Shown here piece by piece: positions 7,494-15,135 of a DNA stretch of 20,085 nucleotides. The first letter of the stretch is position 1, and the number at the start of each line of letters is the position of its first letter. The notes beneath the pieces are model-generated. The model was not told the origin of the DNA. It was given only the letters and a program-made list of their open reading frames with translations, and did no database searches. Origin of the DNA: an uncultured Cellvibrio sp. (GTDB lineage Bacteria > Pseudomonadota > Gammaproteobacteria > Pseudomonadales > Cellvibrionaceae); contig CALFXJ010000030.1 of assembly GCA_937958105.1 (NCBI GenBank), forward strand, positions 1 through 20,085, in the 5' to 3' direction. The position numbers and the translations under genes are program-made.

Positions 7494-7525
7494 AAAAAAG
7501 GCGCATCTTTCGATGCGCCTTTTTT
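7494..7525 (-). terminator. bidirectional intrinsic terminator after flaG
   Basis: An 8-bp GC-rich stem (GGCGCATC at 7500-7507, GATGCGCC at 7512-7519) with a 4-base loop is flanked by six A and six T residues. It works on paper in both directions and ends the flagellin 1-flaG transcript about 35 bases past the flaG stop. Confidence 0.92.
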
Positions 7526-7561
7526 ATTCGCTAAACATAATCAGGTATCGCGTTGTATCTG

Positions 7562-7969
7562 CTAGGCCTGGATATTAAGAAGATGAAAATCTCTTTGTGA
7601 ATCAATGCTTTGCGACAGTTTCAGGAAGATCTCATCAGGGATTTGGCGAATCACATCCCGGGTTACACGGTCGAGAACTTTGACCACCGTTTCTCCCGCT
7701 TCCGCGTCATAACTGAAATGCAGATCGCGCTGAGTGGACTGAATATATTCATTCATTTGTTCCACTGCTGCCTGAACCCGCTGCGTAATATCGCTATGGA
7801 CATCAGGTTTGATTTCCGCCTCCGGCACAGCCACCGCCGGTTTAGCGGCAACATCTGGAGCCTGCGGCGGCAATGTCTTGCCGCCAGTGCCCGTGGAGCC
7901 TGCAGATGATGGAGCCAACACAGCAGCAATGGGGGTTAACCGGGCTTCTGTTCTAGTGACTTCACTCAT
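7562..7969 (-). CDS. flaG: FlaG family protein
   Basis: A 135-aa protein. The C-terminal half (about 55-135) is the FlaG domain: VEQMNEYIQSTQRDLHFSYD, then the GETVVKVLDRVTRDVIRQIP segment and a final short helix. The N-terminal 50 residues are low-complexity Ala/Pro-rich. FlaG proteins lie between flagellin and fliD in polar-flagellum clusters and influence filament length. Their mechanism is poorly defined. The ATG at 7969 is chosen because GAGGA lies 7 bases upstream. A TTG five codons earlier would place that site inside the gene. It lies 57 bases after flagellin 1, behind a hairpin, and is probably cotranscribed with it. Confidence 0.9.
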   Translation of the reverse strand: MSEVTRTEARLTPIAAVLAPSSAGSTGTGGKTLPPQAPDVAAKPAVAVPEAEIKPDVHSDITQRVQAAVEQMNEYIQSTQRDLHFSYDAEAGETVVKVLDRVTRDVIRQIPDEIFLKLSQSIDSQRDFHLLNIQA

Positions 7970-7993
7970 TTGCGTATTCCTCAATGTGATAAA

Positions 7994-8015
7994 TTCGCCG
8001 GGTTTCCCCGGCGAA
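7994..8015 (-). terminator. GNRA-capped hairpin between flagellin 1 and flaG
   Basis: A 9-bp stem (7994-8002 with 8007-8015) whose loop reads GAAA on the minus-strand RNA, starting 11 bases after the flagellin stop. Only TTTAT follows, so it may be a leaky terminator or a 3' stabiliser that lets flagellin be made in excess over FlaG. Confidence 0.5.
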
Positions 8016-8026
8016 ATCTATCGGCC

Positions 8027-9811
8027 TTATTGCAACAGTGACAGTACTTGTTGCGGTCTGGCGTTGGACTGAGCCAGCATCGCGGTAGCTGCCTGTTGCA
8101 GTACTTGAGAGCGGCTCAGGCTGGCGGTTTCTGCTGCGAAGTCAGTATCGGTAATCCGTGAACGGGATGCCGCTGTCTTCTCAGAGATGTTCGCCAGGTT
8201 AGACACAGTGAAGTCCAGACGGTTGTTGGCAGCACCGAGATCAGCACGGGTAGCGTTCACCTGCTCCAGAGCCTTGTCGATAATACCGATTGCTTTCTGG
8301 GCACCAGCTTCGGTGGAGATATCGATTGAGGCTACTGAGCCAGCACCTTCGGTGGCGTTGCGTTGTACCAGACCAGTGGCGGCCGCAACTTCGGTTTCAT
8401 CGGCATTAGCACCGAATTTCACAGAGACCTCGCTGCCATCAACAGACTTCAAAGAGATCTTAATTTCAGTAGCAGCTCCATCACTGGTAGAGGCATAAGC
8501 GATGACACCTGTTTCGGCAGACTTGGCATTGATCGCGTTGATCACGTTGACTGCTTGTTCATATTCCTCAGTACTGCCAGCAACAGATGCTTCGGCGACC
8601 CCGGCTGATATCGGGCCAATCTCCACACCGTTGATAATGAGATCGCCTTTATTCAAGGCCTGAACCGCAACATTATCACCCCTGATTGAACCATCAGTAG
8701 TATGGGCGTTGAAACCCGCAGCCGCCAGTGCAGTTGCTGCTGCATCAGCGTCATCTGCCTCGTCGCCAATGGTGATCTTAACACCGTTGGTATTGCCGGG
8801 CAGTGAATCAAATACGACAGAGAAAGCTGCGCTTCCACTGCCACCAACCTTATCGCTTGCATCAGTAACCGAAATACTTTCGGCATTCTGAGAAGAAAGC
8901 ACCAGTTTACCTTCGTCGTTCAAGCTGGCCTGTACAATGCCGCCGGCAGCTGCGTTGATTTTATCAACGACTTCTTTCATGCTGTTGGTGCCAGTAATTT
9001 CCAGCGATTGATCGTTTCCGTCGCCATCTTTAACAGCGATCACCAGCTTGTCAGTACCGGCAACGAGCACACCTGAACCCACTTTGTCAGCACTGTATTC
9101 AGACACAGTAGAAGCGTTCACGCCCACAGTATTCAGATCACCATTCAGGATAGTTAATACCTTGTTAACGGTATCTGCATCAGCTATATCAATTTCGGTC
9201 AGGCTCTTACCATTGATCTGAATGTCATGATCAGCAACGGTAATTCCTACCAATGCAGCCAGATCATCAGCCTCAGCACCTACCAGATCACCACTGGAAC
9301 CACCCAGTTTGTTGGCGGAGAAAGATCCGATAGAAACACCGATAGTCTGGTTAGCTTGCGCACCCACTTGCAGCTGCTTGGTTCCCATAGAACCATCAAG
9401 CAGTTTCTGGCCGTTGAAGGTAGTGGTTTCAGAAATACGGGTTAATTCCGCTTGCAATTGTTTAACTTCCGCTTGCAAAGTTTTGCGGTCTGCATCGCTG
9501 TAGATACCGTTCGCGGACTGAACAGACAGTTCACGCATACGTTGCAGGATGTTGGTAGATTCCTGCAGAGCACCTTCAGCGGTTTGAATAAGGGATACAC
9601 CGTCGTTGGCGTTACGGATGGCCTGGTCCAGACCGCGAACCTGAGAGGTCATACGGTTGGAAATCGCCAGACCGGCAGCGTCGTCTTTAGCTGAGTTAAT
9701 ACGATTACCTGAAGACAGGCGCTCAGTGGCGCGATCGAGTGCACTGCCAGAGTTCATCAACTGACGCTGGGCATTAAGGGAAGCTACGTTAGTACCAATT
9801 ACTAGAGCCAT
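8027..9811 (-). CDS. fliC: flagellin 1 (FliC-type filament protein)
   Basis: A 594-aa flagellin. Conserved D0/D1 N-terminus (about 1-170: NVASLNAQRQL, RLSSGNRINSAKDDAAGLAI, ANDGVSLIQTAEGAL) and C-terminus (about 490-594: TRADLGAANNRLDF, DTDFAAETASLSRSQVLQQA, ending QQVLSLLQ). The variable middle holds a flagellin-IN-like module (about 245-316) and two related strands, DIQINGKSL (196-204) and GDLIINGVEIG (389-399). The start at 9811 is set by the family N-terminus MALVIGTNVAS and by AGGAG about 8 bases upstream. An in-frame ATG 28 codons earlier is not family-like. A sigma-28 promoter precedes it, the usual late class for major flagellin. It is a secreted filament subunit, presumably escorted by FliS. 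Confidence 0.97.
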   Translation of the reverse strand: MALVIGTNVASLNAQRQLMNSGSALDRATERLSSGNRINSAKDDAAGLAISNRMTSQVRGLDQAIRNANDGVSLIQTAEGALQESTNILQRMRELSVQSANGIYSDADRKTLQAEVKQLQAELTRISETTTFNGQKLLDGSMGTKQLQVGAQANQTIGVSIGSFSANKLGGSSGDLVGAEADDLAALVGITVADHDIQINGKSLTEIDIADADTVNKVLTILNGDLNTVGVNASTVSEYSADKVGSGVLVAGTDKLVIAVKDGDGNDQSLEITGTNSMKEVVDKINAAAGGIVQASLNDEGKLVLSSQNAESISVTDASDKVGGSGSAAFSVVFDSLPGNTNGVKITIGDEADDADAAATALAAAGFNAHTTDGSIRGDNVAVQALNKGDLIINGVEIGPISAGVAEASVAGSTEEYEQAVNVINAINAKSAETGVIAYASTSDGAATEIKISLKSVDGSEVSVKFGANADETEVAAATGLVQRNATEGAGSVASIDISTEAGAQKAIGIIDKALEQVNATRADLGAANNRLDFTVSNLANISEKTAASRSRITDTDFAAETASLSRSQVLQQAATAMLAQSNARPQQVLSLLQ

Positions 9812-9914
9812 GATCAATCTCCTAAAATTTCGGGCCTGTTCACAGTCTGTTGCAGTGCTGCGACCAGTTTGTTGGTGAAGCCTGAGAACAGTCACACCAG
9901 GTCTTCTGAAAAGG

Positions 9915-9941
9915 TTATCGTCCGGCTTCGTCAGAGCTTTA
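9915..9941 (-). promoter_or_regulatory. sigma-28 (FliA) promoter of flagellin 1
   Basis: Minus strand TAAAG (9941-9937), 14 bases, then GACGATAA (9922-9915), one mismatch to GCCGATAA at the correct spacing. The predicted start is near 9908, with a leader of about 97 bases. The 80 bases upstream (9940-10020) are strongly A+T-rich and could act as an UP-like element. Confidence 0.78.
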
Positions 9942-10111
9942 GAAGATTTTTAATAAATTTGTGAATTGGTCATTGAAATATTAAAAATGCTTTTAAATCA
10001 GATAGATAGAAAAACACCTAAAGTTATCCGTTGGTGGTGATTTTGCTGTGAGGAGCGTGTTTTGGGTGTTGATGTGCCAATTTTAGAGCGAACGTGGATT
10101 TTTGGTTATAT

Positions 10112-10144
10112 GGGAGTTAGGGGTTGAAGGGGTTTTGGGAGGGG
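10112..10144 (+). other. potential G-quadruplex motif
   Basis: Five G-runs on the plus strand: GGG-N5-GGGG-N5-GGGG-N4-GGG-N1-GGGG. This satisfies the standard G3+N1-7 rule with one run to spare. It lies in the non-coding gap between the FliT-like gene and the flagellin 1 promoter, beside the REP cluster. Confidence 0.6.
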
Positions 10145-10161
10145 ATGTGGGCGAAGCGGTT

Positions 10162-10198
10162 GTCGGATTACGTCGCTGAAGCGCCTAATCCGACCTAC
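10162..10198. repeat. REP-like palindrome, CTAC tail on the plus strand
   Basis: Arms GTCGGATTA and TAATCCGAC with CTAC following. It forms an inverted pair with the next element, 20 bases away. Confidence 0.85.
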
Positions 10199-10218
10199 GT
10201 CGCGAGCCTGGTCCTGAT

Positions 10219-10248
10219 GTAGGTCGGATTAGCGAAGCGTAATCCGAC
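10219..10248. repeat. REP-like palindrome, inverted copy
   Basis: GTAG followed by the arms GTCGGATTA and TAATCCGAC around a short GCGAAGCG centre. Opposite orientation to its neighbours on both sides. Confidence 0.85.
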
Positions 10249-10284
10249 ATTGGCTGTTCAATGTGAGCGAGGATTGGGGATGGT

Positions 10285-10339
10285 GTCGGATTACGCTGCT
10301 GGTGCAGCTAATCCGACCTACGCGGAGAGTCCGACCTAC
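10285..10339. repeat. REP-like palindrome plus truncated half copy
   Basis: A full unit at 10285-10321 (GTCGGATTA arm, TAATCCGAC arm, CTAC tail) is followed by an orphan half unit GTCCGACCTAC at 10329-10339. The cluster starts about 20 bases past the FliT-like stop and can form hairpins at that transcript's 3' end. It is the nearest candidate terminator. Confidence 0.8.
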
Positions 10340-10357
10340 GGAGGTCGGGGGAGCGTG

Positions 10358-10681
10358 TTAAAGGCCTTTGTAAGCCACTACGGCTTTGGTGCCTTTGATG
10401 GACTGGCTGAGTTGCTCGCTGATTTTGGCTTTGCTTTTTTCTGCCACAACAACAATCTGCTGGTCGAGCTGCTGGATGGACTGAATAAGGGATTTTGCTT
10501 CGTCCACCAGTCCCGCCTGGGTAATGGCGATGAGAAACTGGCTATCACTCAATGCCGGCAGTTCTGCCTGACGTTCCGTCATCAAGGCTTCAAAAGCTTC
10601 CCAGTCCTCCGTTTCAGCAAGAGCCAGTAAAGTTTGGGTGCGCGTGAGAAACAGCTCCAGCGGGGCGAGGATGGATGGCAT
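10358..10681 (-). CDS. FliT/FlgN-like flagellar export chaperone
   Basis: A 107-aa, predicted all-helical protein with no signal peptide or membrane segment. The N-terminal helix pair LLALAETEDWEAFEALMTER closely resembles FliT-family proteins (acidic turn then W-E-A-x-x-x-L-x-x-x-R). The C-terminal end GTKAVVAYKGL resembles the tail of small flagellar chaperones. It lies directly after flgK-flgL, separated by 92 bases that include a REP-like element, so it may serve FlgK and FlgL as FlgN does elsewhere. A clearer fliT follows fliS further on, so this is a second copy or a functional FlgN replacement. The start at 10681 has AGAGGA upstream at a rather long 10-base spacing. An in-frame frame running back to 10774 would translate the REP element and is rejected. 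Confidence 0.7.
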   Translation of the reverse strand: MPSILAPLELFLTRTQTLLALAETEDWEAFEALMTERQAELPALSDSQFLIAITQAGLVDEAKSLIQSIQQLDQQIVVVAEKSKAKISEQLSQSIKGTKAVVAYKGL

Positions 10682-10736
10682 GGAATGGGTTCCTCTTGGT
10701 TGAGCGGTGGTTTTGGGGTGGTTCGTTGGTTTTTTT

Positions 10737-10762
10737 GTCGGATTACGCTGCGCTAATCCGAC
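10737..10762. repeat. minimal REP-like palindrome in the flgL downstream gap
   Basis: Perfect 9-bp arms GTCGGATTA and TAATCCGAC around an 8-base centre, the shortest unit in the window. It has lost the CTAC tail. It follows six T residues on the plus strand, which is the wrong side for terminating flgL, so transcription may read through into the FliT-like gene. Confidence 0.8.
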
Positions 10763-10773
10763 ACTTCCCACCA

Positions 10774-12345
10774 TTACAAATAACTGAACAACGTCAGCTG
10801 ACTGACTTTGACGAAGCTTTGTTGTGCGGCGCTGAGGATGAAGGTTTCCATCTGCAGGCGGGTGGAGGCTTCGGCGTAGTCGAGATCCCGCAGGTCTTTC
10901 AGTACTTTGTTGTTGTGTACAACGGTGTCGAGGTTCAGGTCTTTTGAGCTTTCCAGCGTGTTCAACCGCGCACCGACTTCACCGTGGATCGAGGTGATGT
11001 TGGTCAACGCAAAGTTCAAATTCACCAGCGTCTTATCTACCATGTCCCGGAACTGTGCTCTGCCCTCTTCCGTGGGCTTGATATGTTTCATCGCGTCGCT
11101 GAAGCGGGCCAGTGTGGTAATCAGTGGCTGTTTATTGGTGGACTCAACGAAAAACGCATCGCCCGGGCGGCCATTGCTGGAGGTTACGCCAGTGCTCGTC
11201 GCCAGTCCTGTTGCGTTGTCGATATCGGCATTGCCGCCACGCAGTGTGATGTTCTTGCCATTTGCCGACACAAACCCATCGGCTGTTACCGTCAGCCCCA
11301 GATTCGCTAATTTCGCACCGTTAGACCCGGCACTCAACGCAGCGGCAAACTCTGCGGCGTTGTTGACCGGGGTGGTCAGTTCCAGGGTTTCCGTTCTACC
11401 TTCCACCGACACCGTCAGCGTTGTCGGGTTGGTCGCAAAATCTATCGGAGCCGCGGCCGGATTAAAGGCAAAAGGCAGACTCGCCGCCGTTGGCGGCATG
11501 GGCGATCCGGAGATATGCAGGCTTACTCCGTTGACGGTGATTTCCTCACCTGGTGAGTAAACCGCGTTTGCAACCAATACCCGGCCAGTATTGCGTTCAG
11601 TGATGGTGTAATTATTGGCTGCCGGTGCAACTGCTGAAGGCGCATTAAAGGTAATAACCATGTCTTCAGGAAACAAACCATCGAAGGCTTCCTGATCCAC
11701 CACCTGCCCCACACTGATGGTCGCGGCAGGCACAGCACGGTTCGCCGGATTGGCAGAGGTGGTGATGGTGTTATGGCCACTGGGAATGTCCATGAAGATG
11801 CGCTTGCCCGAATCGCTCACCGCCACACTTACCGTTGTAGAGGCCTGCAACCGCAGCTGCCCTTCATCGCCATGGTAGGAGTAATTGCCACCGCCATCGC
11901 TGGTAAACGGCTGAGTACCGCCCTGGTAACCGGCAAAGATATATTGCCCGGTAGAACTGCGCGTATTCTGCAGATTGAGCAGCTCTTCGATACGGCTGTC
12001 GATCTCGGCGGCGTAGGCTTTGTAATCCTCTTCCGTCAACACAGCCGTGTTACCCGCAGCCACCGCAATTTCTTTCATGCGATGAATCAGGTTGGTCACC
12101 GACTCCAGTGCAACTTCTTCGAGGTTCAGATTATTTTCTGCGATCGTAATATTTTTGTTGTACTGCTCGATGCGACTCAGTTCCTGCGTAATCTGCAGGA
12201 TAGTGGTCGCTGCTACCGGATCATCGGCAGGCGAGAGCAAACGTTTGCCTGATGCAATCTGCTCATCCGTACGCGCCACTGCCGCCTGGGCTTTGGCCAT
12301 ACCGATGTTAGCAATGTTGTAGATCTGAGATGTGGATACACGCAT
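10774..12345 (-). CDS. flgL: FlgL, hook-filament junction protein
   Basis: A 523-aa protein, longer than Salmonella FlgL (317). The flagellin-like N-terminus MRVSTSQIYNIANIGM, EQIASGKRLLSPADDPVAA and the C-terminus (about 410-523, with VGARLNTLESSKDLN and LDYAEASTRLQMETFILSAAQ) are typical. The centre has the FlgL pattern VNGVSLHISGSP (271-282) and GDAFFVES (395-402), but about 110 residues (about 285-393) separate these halves. The inserted piece looks like a flagellin-IN module. FlgL is exported and forms the distal junction ring on which the filament assembles. It follows flgK by 27 bases. The ribosome-binding site is weak (GGGATGG). Confidence 0.94.
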   Translation of the reverse strand: MRVSTSQIYNIANIGMAKAQAAVARTDEQIASGKRLLSPADDPVAATTILQITQELSRIEQYNKNITIAENNLNLEEVALESVTNLIHRMKEIAVAAGNTAVLTEEDYKAYAAEIDSRIEELLNLQNTRSSTGQYIFAGYQGGTQPFTSDGGGNYSYHGDEGQLRLQASTTVSVAVSDSGKRIFMDIPSGHNTITTSANPANRAVPAATISVGQVVDQEAFDGLFPEDMVITFNAPSAVAPAANNYTITERNTGRVLVANAVYSPGEEITVNGVSLHISGSPMPPTAASLPFAFNPAAAPIDFATNPTTLTVSVEGRTETLELTTPVNNAAEFAAALSAGSNGAKLANLGLTVTADGFVSANGKNITLRGGNADIDNATGLATSTGVTSSNGRPGDAFFVESTNKQPLITTLARFSDAMKHIKPTEEGRAQFRDMVDKTLVNLNFALTNITSIHGEVGARLNTLESSKDLNLDTVVHNNKVLKDLRDLDYAEASTRLQMETFILSAAQQSFVKVSQLTLFSYL

Positions 12346-12372
12346 AGTCGTCAGCCATCCCGCTCACTTAAA

Positions 12373-15123
12373 TTAAACCGAGTTCAACAGAGTGTCGAAC
12401 AGATCCCGCGCTACAGAAATCACCCGCGCGTTGGCGTTGTACATCTGCTCAAACTTGATCAGGTTCGCCGCTTCTTCATCCAGGTTCACACCCGAAACAC
12501 TGTCGCGCATATTCTGCGTCTGTTCGAGCAGGCTTTTGCCAGCCGAGGTATTAATGGAAGCCAGATTGCTTTTGGTGCCCACGGTTTCCACCAGACGACT
12601 GTAGCCGCCGGATAAACTCAGTGAACCGCCTTCGATCGTGGCCTTGGTTTCCAGCTCTACAAACCGCAGGGCGTTGCGGTTGTCATTACTGGCATTGCTG
12701 TTGAAGCCTACCGTAAAAGTATCGCCCGCCTGCGGCTGACCTTTGATTGATACCTGATAACCCAGGTAAGACGATTGCGCAAAGTCTGCAGCCGTACTGT
12801 CGCCCAGCAACTGGCTGTTGGTCGGCGAGGTTTTTAACTTCATTCCGTCAGCCAGGGTGATATCGATACGCCCACCAACAGTGACTGCGCTCTGGCTGCC
12901 GGGAACGGATTCCGCCAGAGTGACCGTGGGATTGCCGTTGCTGTCGTGAACGCCGATGGAATTACCGGCCGCCGTGGCGGTAAAGCGAATATCCAGGTTA
13001 ACGCCGGATGAAGCCACCATCTGCAGCTCCGGTGCTCCGGTAATTGGATTACTGCCACTCACTGCACGAATGCCCAGCGAAGCCAGATCTGCATTGCTGT
13101 TGATCTGTTCTGCCAGGTAATCATTAAATGCCGCAAGGTTGCCTGGCACACTGGGGTCAGGAATATGGGTATCCGGCACGCCGCCGGTGTACTGCAGCAG
13201 GTCTACCCCGTTAACTGAAATCTGCAGCGGTGCGGAAAAATCAGTGATATTGATATCGCTGATCGCTGCCGTGGTCATGGCATTGGCCGATACGCCGGCG
13301 ATATTGTTCAACATCGCTGCCGTCTGTGCGGCCGATGCGTTGGCCTGTGTGGTCACTACCTGCGAAGACACCGCACCGGTTTTAGGGTCGGTGGTAACAA
13401 TGGTGTATTGCTCCGCCGGATAAGCGTTGGCCTGTCCGGCCAGGCTGCCAATCGGCAGGCTGCTGGCTGTGCGCCCGAATGGCAGCCCGGTTCTTGCACC
13501 GTCGCCGATGATGCGCGTCTCGCCGATGTCCGTAGAAAATATCGGGTTGTCTACGCCGGGAATAAATACCTGATCGCGCATGGGCGGGTTCAGGTGCTTG
13601 GGATTGGCCGGATCAGAATTATCCAGCACATCGTAGGTGGTTGCAGAGGTAAAACGAATAATCACCGGAGGCGATAACTGACCTGCCGTTGCGAATGCGG
13701 GCAACCGGTTTCCATTGGCATCTACCAGCCCCAGTATTTCACCACCGCTGATAACCCCATTGCCGGAGTTGGCCGAGGATGTGTTGGTACGTATGGCCAC
13801 CGCAAAGGCCAGATCTTCCGGACGGGACAGCTGCGTTTTTATATCGCGCGCACCGTTGGCCGTAGGTTGCAGAGTAAACGTGTCGCCACCCTGAAAACTT
13901 CCACCCTGCAGGCTCAGGGTTAAACCGTCAAACGAAATCTCCTGCGGAAAACCGCCGCTCAACATACCCTGCCCGACAATCTTGTCATCCGATGCGCGGG
14001 TAATCACGTAGTTGCTGGTGTTAGGTACGATCTGAAAGGTGTAATCACTGCTGGTCAACAAGGCTGGATTACTGATCGACAGCGACAACTGGCGATCATC
14101 GGGCAACGCATTGCGCCCGTGCTTGATCCGATCACCCATGATGGCTTCGTTGTTGATGTCAGCGAACAGCGATTGTCCGTAGTCACCATCCAGATCCAGA
14201 CCCTGCTGCTGGAGCTGGTTGAACTGGTCCGCCAGTACAATCGCTACGCGGCCCAGTTCATTCTTGGCTGAGCTCAGCACGTCATCGCGAAAATGTAACA
14301 GCCCGCCGAGTTGACCACCGGTAATCTGCCTGGTGACATCAGCACTGTGGACGCCGTTGCTCAGATGGATCTGCCCGCCTTCCTGAATATCAAAGCGGCT
14401 GACTTTTTGTCCCACCACCAAGGGCTGACCATTGCCGATAAACACATTCACACTGCCATCGCCCTGCTTGACCACCTGAATGGATACAAGCTCGGATAAT
14501 TGACGCAGCGCTTCATCCCGCTGATCCAGCAGGTCGTTGGGCGAAGCCTGTCCGCCCGCACCCTTGTCATTGATCGCCTGATTCAGTTTGGCAATGCTCT
14601 GGGCGAGCGTGTTCATCTGGCCTGTGACGGCCTTGAGTTCCTGATTAAGTCCCGCTTCCACCGCCGACAGACGATTGTGCAGATTATTAAACCGCGCACT
14701 TAAACTCTCGGCCTGGCTGATCACCAGCTGGCGGGCGGGAATTGACGATGGATCATCCGCGCCATTCTGCAATGCGGCAAAAAAACTTTGCAGCGCACCG
14801 GAAAGCCCGGTGCCTTCGTCTGCAAATAATTTATCCACCTGTCCGATGTAACTGTTGTATTTATCCAGCTGATGAAACGCCGAGGTGTCCAGACGCAGCT
14901 GGGTAATGACAAACTCATTGACCACTCGCTCGATGGAATCTGTGGTGACGCCATTACCGATATAACCGGCCGAACCTGCGGCATGCTCCGGGCGGGTAAG
15001 ATAGTTAACCTGTTGCCGGCTGAAACCTGCCGTGTTGGCATTGGAAATATTATGACCAGCCGTGCGCAACGCATTCTGGCTGGCCTGCAGGCCGGAGACA
15101 GCGGTAGAGAGTAAACCGGACAT
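12373..15123 (-). CDS. flgK: FlgK, hook-filament junction protein
   Basis: A 916-aa protein, much longer than P. aeruginosa FlgK (about 680). N-terminal rod/hook signature SGLLSTAVSGLQASQNALRTAGHNISNANTAGFSRQ split over residues 2-37, with a coiled-coil D1 domain to about 310. It carries two GDTF strands (413-416 and 800-803). The C-terminal signature (about 868-916) includes SGVNLDEEAANLIKFEQMY and the final VISVARDLFDTLLNSV helix. The extra length lies in the exposed centre, about 430-750. FlgK is exported and bridges hook and FlgL. It follows flgJ by 12 bases with AGAGG upstream of the ATG, in the flgF-L operon. Confidence 0.95.
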   Translation of the reverse strand: MSGLLSTAVSGLQASQNALRTAGHNISNANTAGFSRQQVNYLTRPEHAAGSAGYIGNGVTTDSIERVVNEFVITQLRLDTSAFHQLDKYNSYIGQVDKLFADEGTGLSGALQSFFAALQNGADDPSSIPARQLVISQAESLSARFNNLHNRLSAVEAGLNQELKAVTGQMNTLAQSIAKLNQAINDKGAGGQASPNDLLDQRDEALRQLSELVSIQVVKQGDGSVNVFIGNGQPLVVGQKVSRFDIQEGGQIHLSNGVHSADVTRQITGGQLGGLLHFRDDVLSSAKNELGRVAIVLADQFNQLQQQGLDLDGDYGQSLFADINNEAIMGDRIKHGRNALPDDRQLSLSISNPALLTSSDYTFQIVPNTSNYVITRASDDKIVGQGMLSGGFPQEISFDGLTLSLQGGSFQGGDTFTLQPTANGARDIKTQLSRPEDLAFAVAIRTNTSSANSGNGVISGGEILGLVDANGNRLPAFATAGQLSPPVIIRFTSATTYDVLDNSDPANPKHLNPPMRDQVFIPGVDNPIFSTDIGETRIIGDGARTGLPFGRTASSLPIGSLAGQANAYPAEQYTIVTTDPKTGAVSSQVVTTQANASAAQTAAMLNNIAGVSANAMTTAAISDINITDFSAPLQISVNGVDLLQYTGGVPDTHIPDPSVPGNLAAFNDYLAEQINSNADLASLGIRAVSGSNPITGAPELQMVASSGVNLDIRFTATAAGNSIGVHDSNGNPTVTLAESVPGSQSAVTVGGRIDITLADGMKLKTSPTNSQLLGDSTAADFAQSSYLGYQVSIKGQPQAGDTFTVGFNSNASNDNRNALRFVELETKATIEGGSLSLSGGYSRLVETVGTKSNLASINTSAGKSLLEQTQNMRDSVSGVNLDEEAANLIKFEQMYNANARVISVARDLFDTLLNSV

Positions 15124-15135
15124 GGCTTAAGCCTC

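Noticed and set aside
8018..8025. Sigma-28 -10-like GCCGATAG just before flaG
   Set aside because: No -35 element at the required spacing, and it overlaps the flagellin 1 stop codon.
10250..10630. Open frame of 126 codons on the plus strand
   Set aside because: It starts inside REP elements and runs antisense to the FliT-like gene.
10907..11560. Open frame of 217 codons on the plus strand
   Set aside because: Antisense shadow of flgL with a Ser/Val/Pro-rich composition and no domain.
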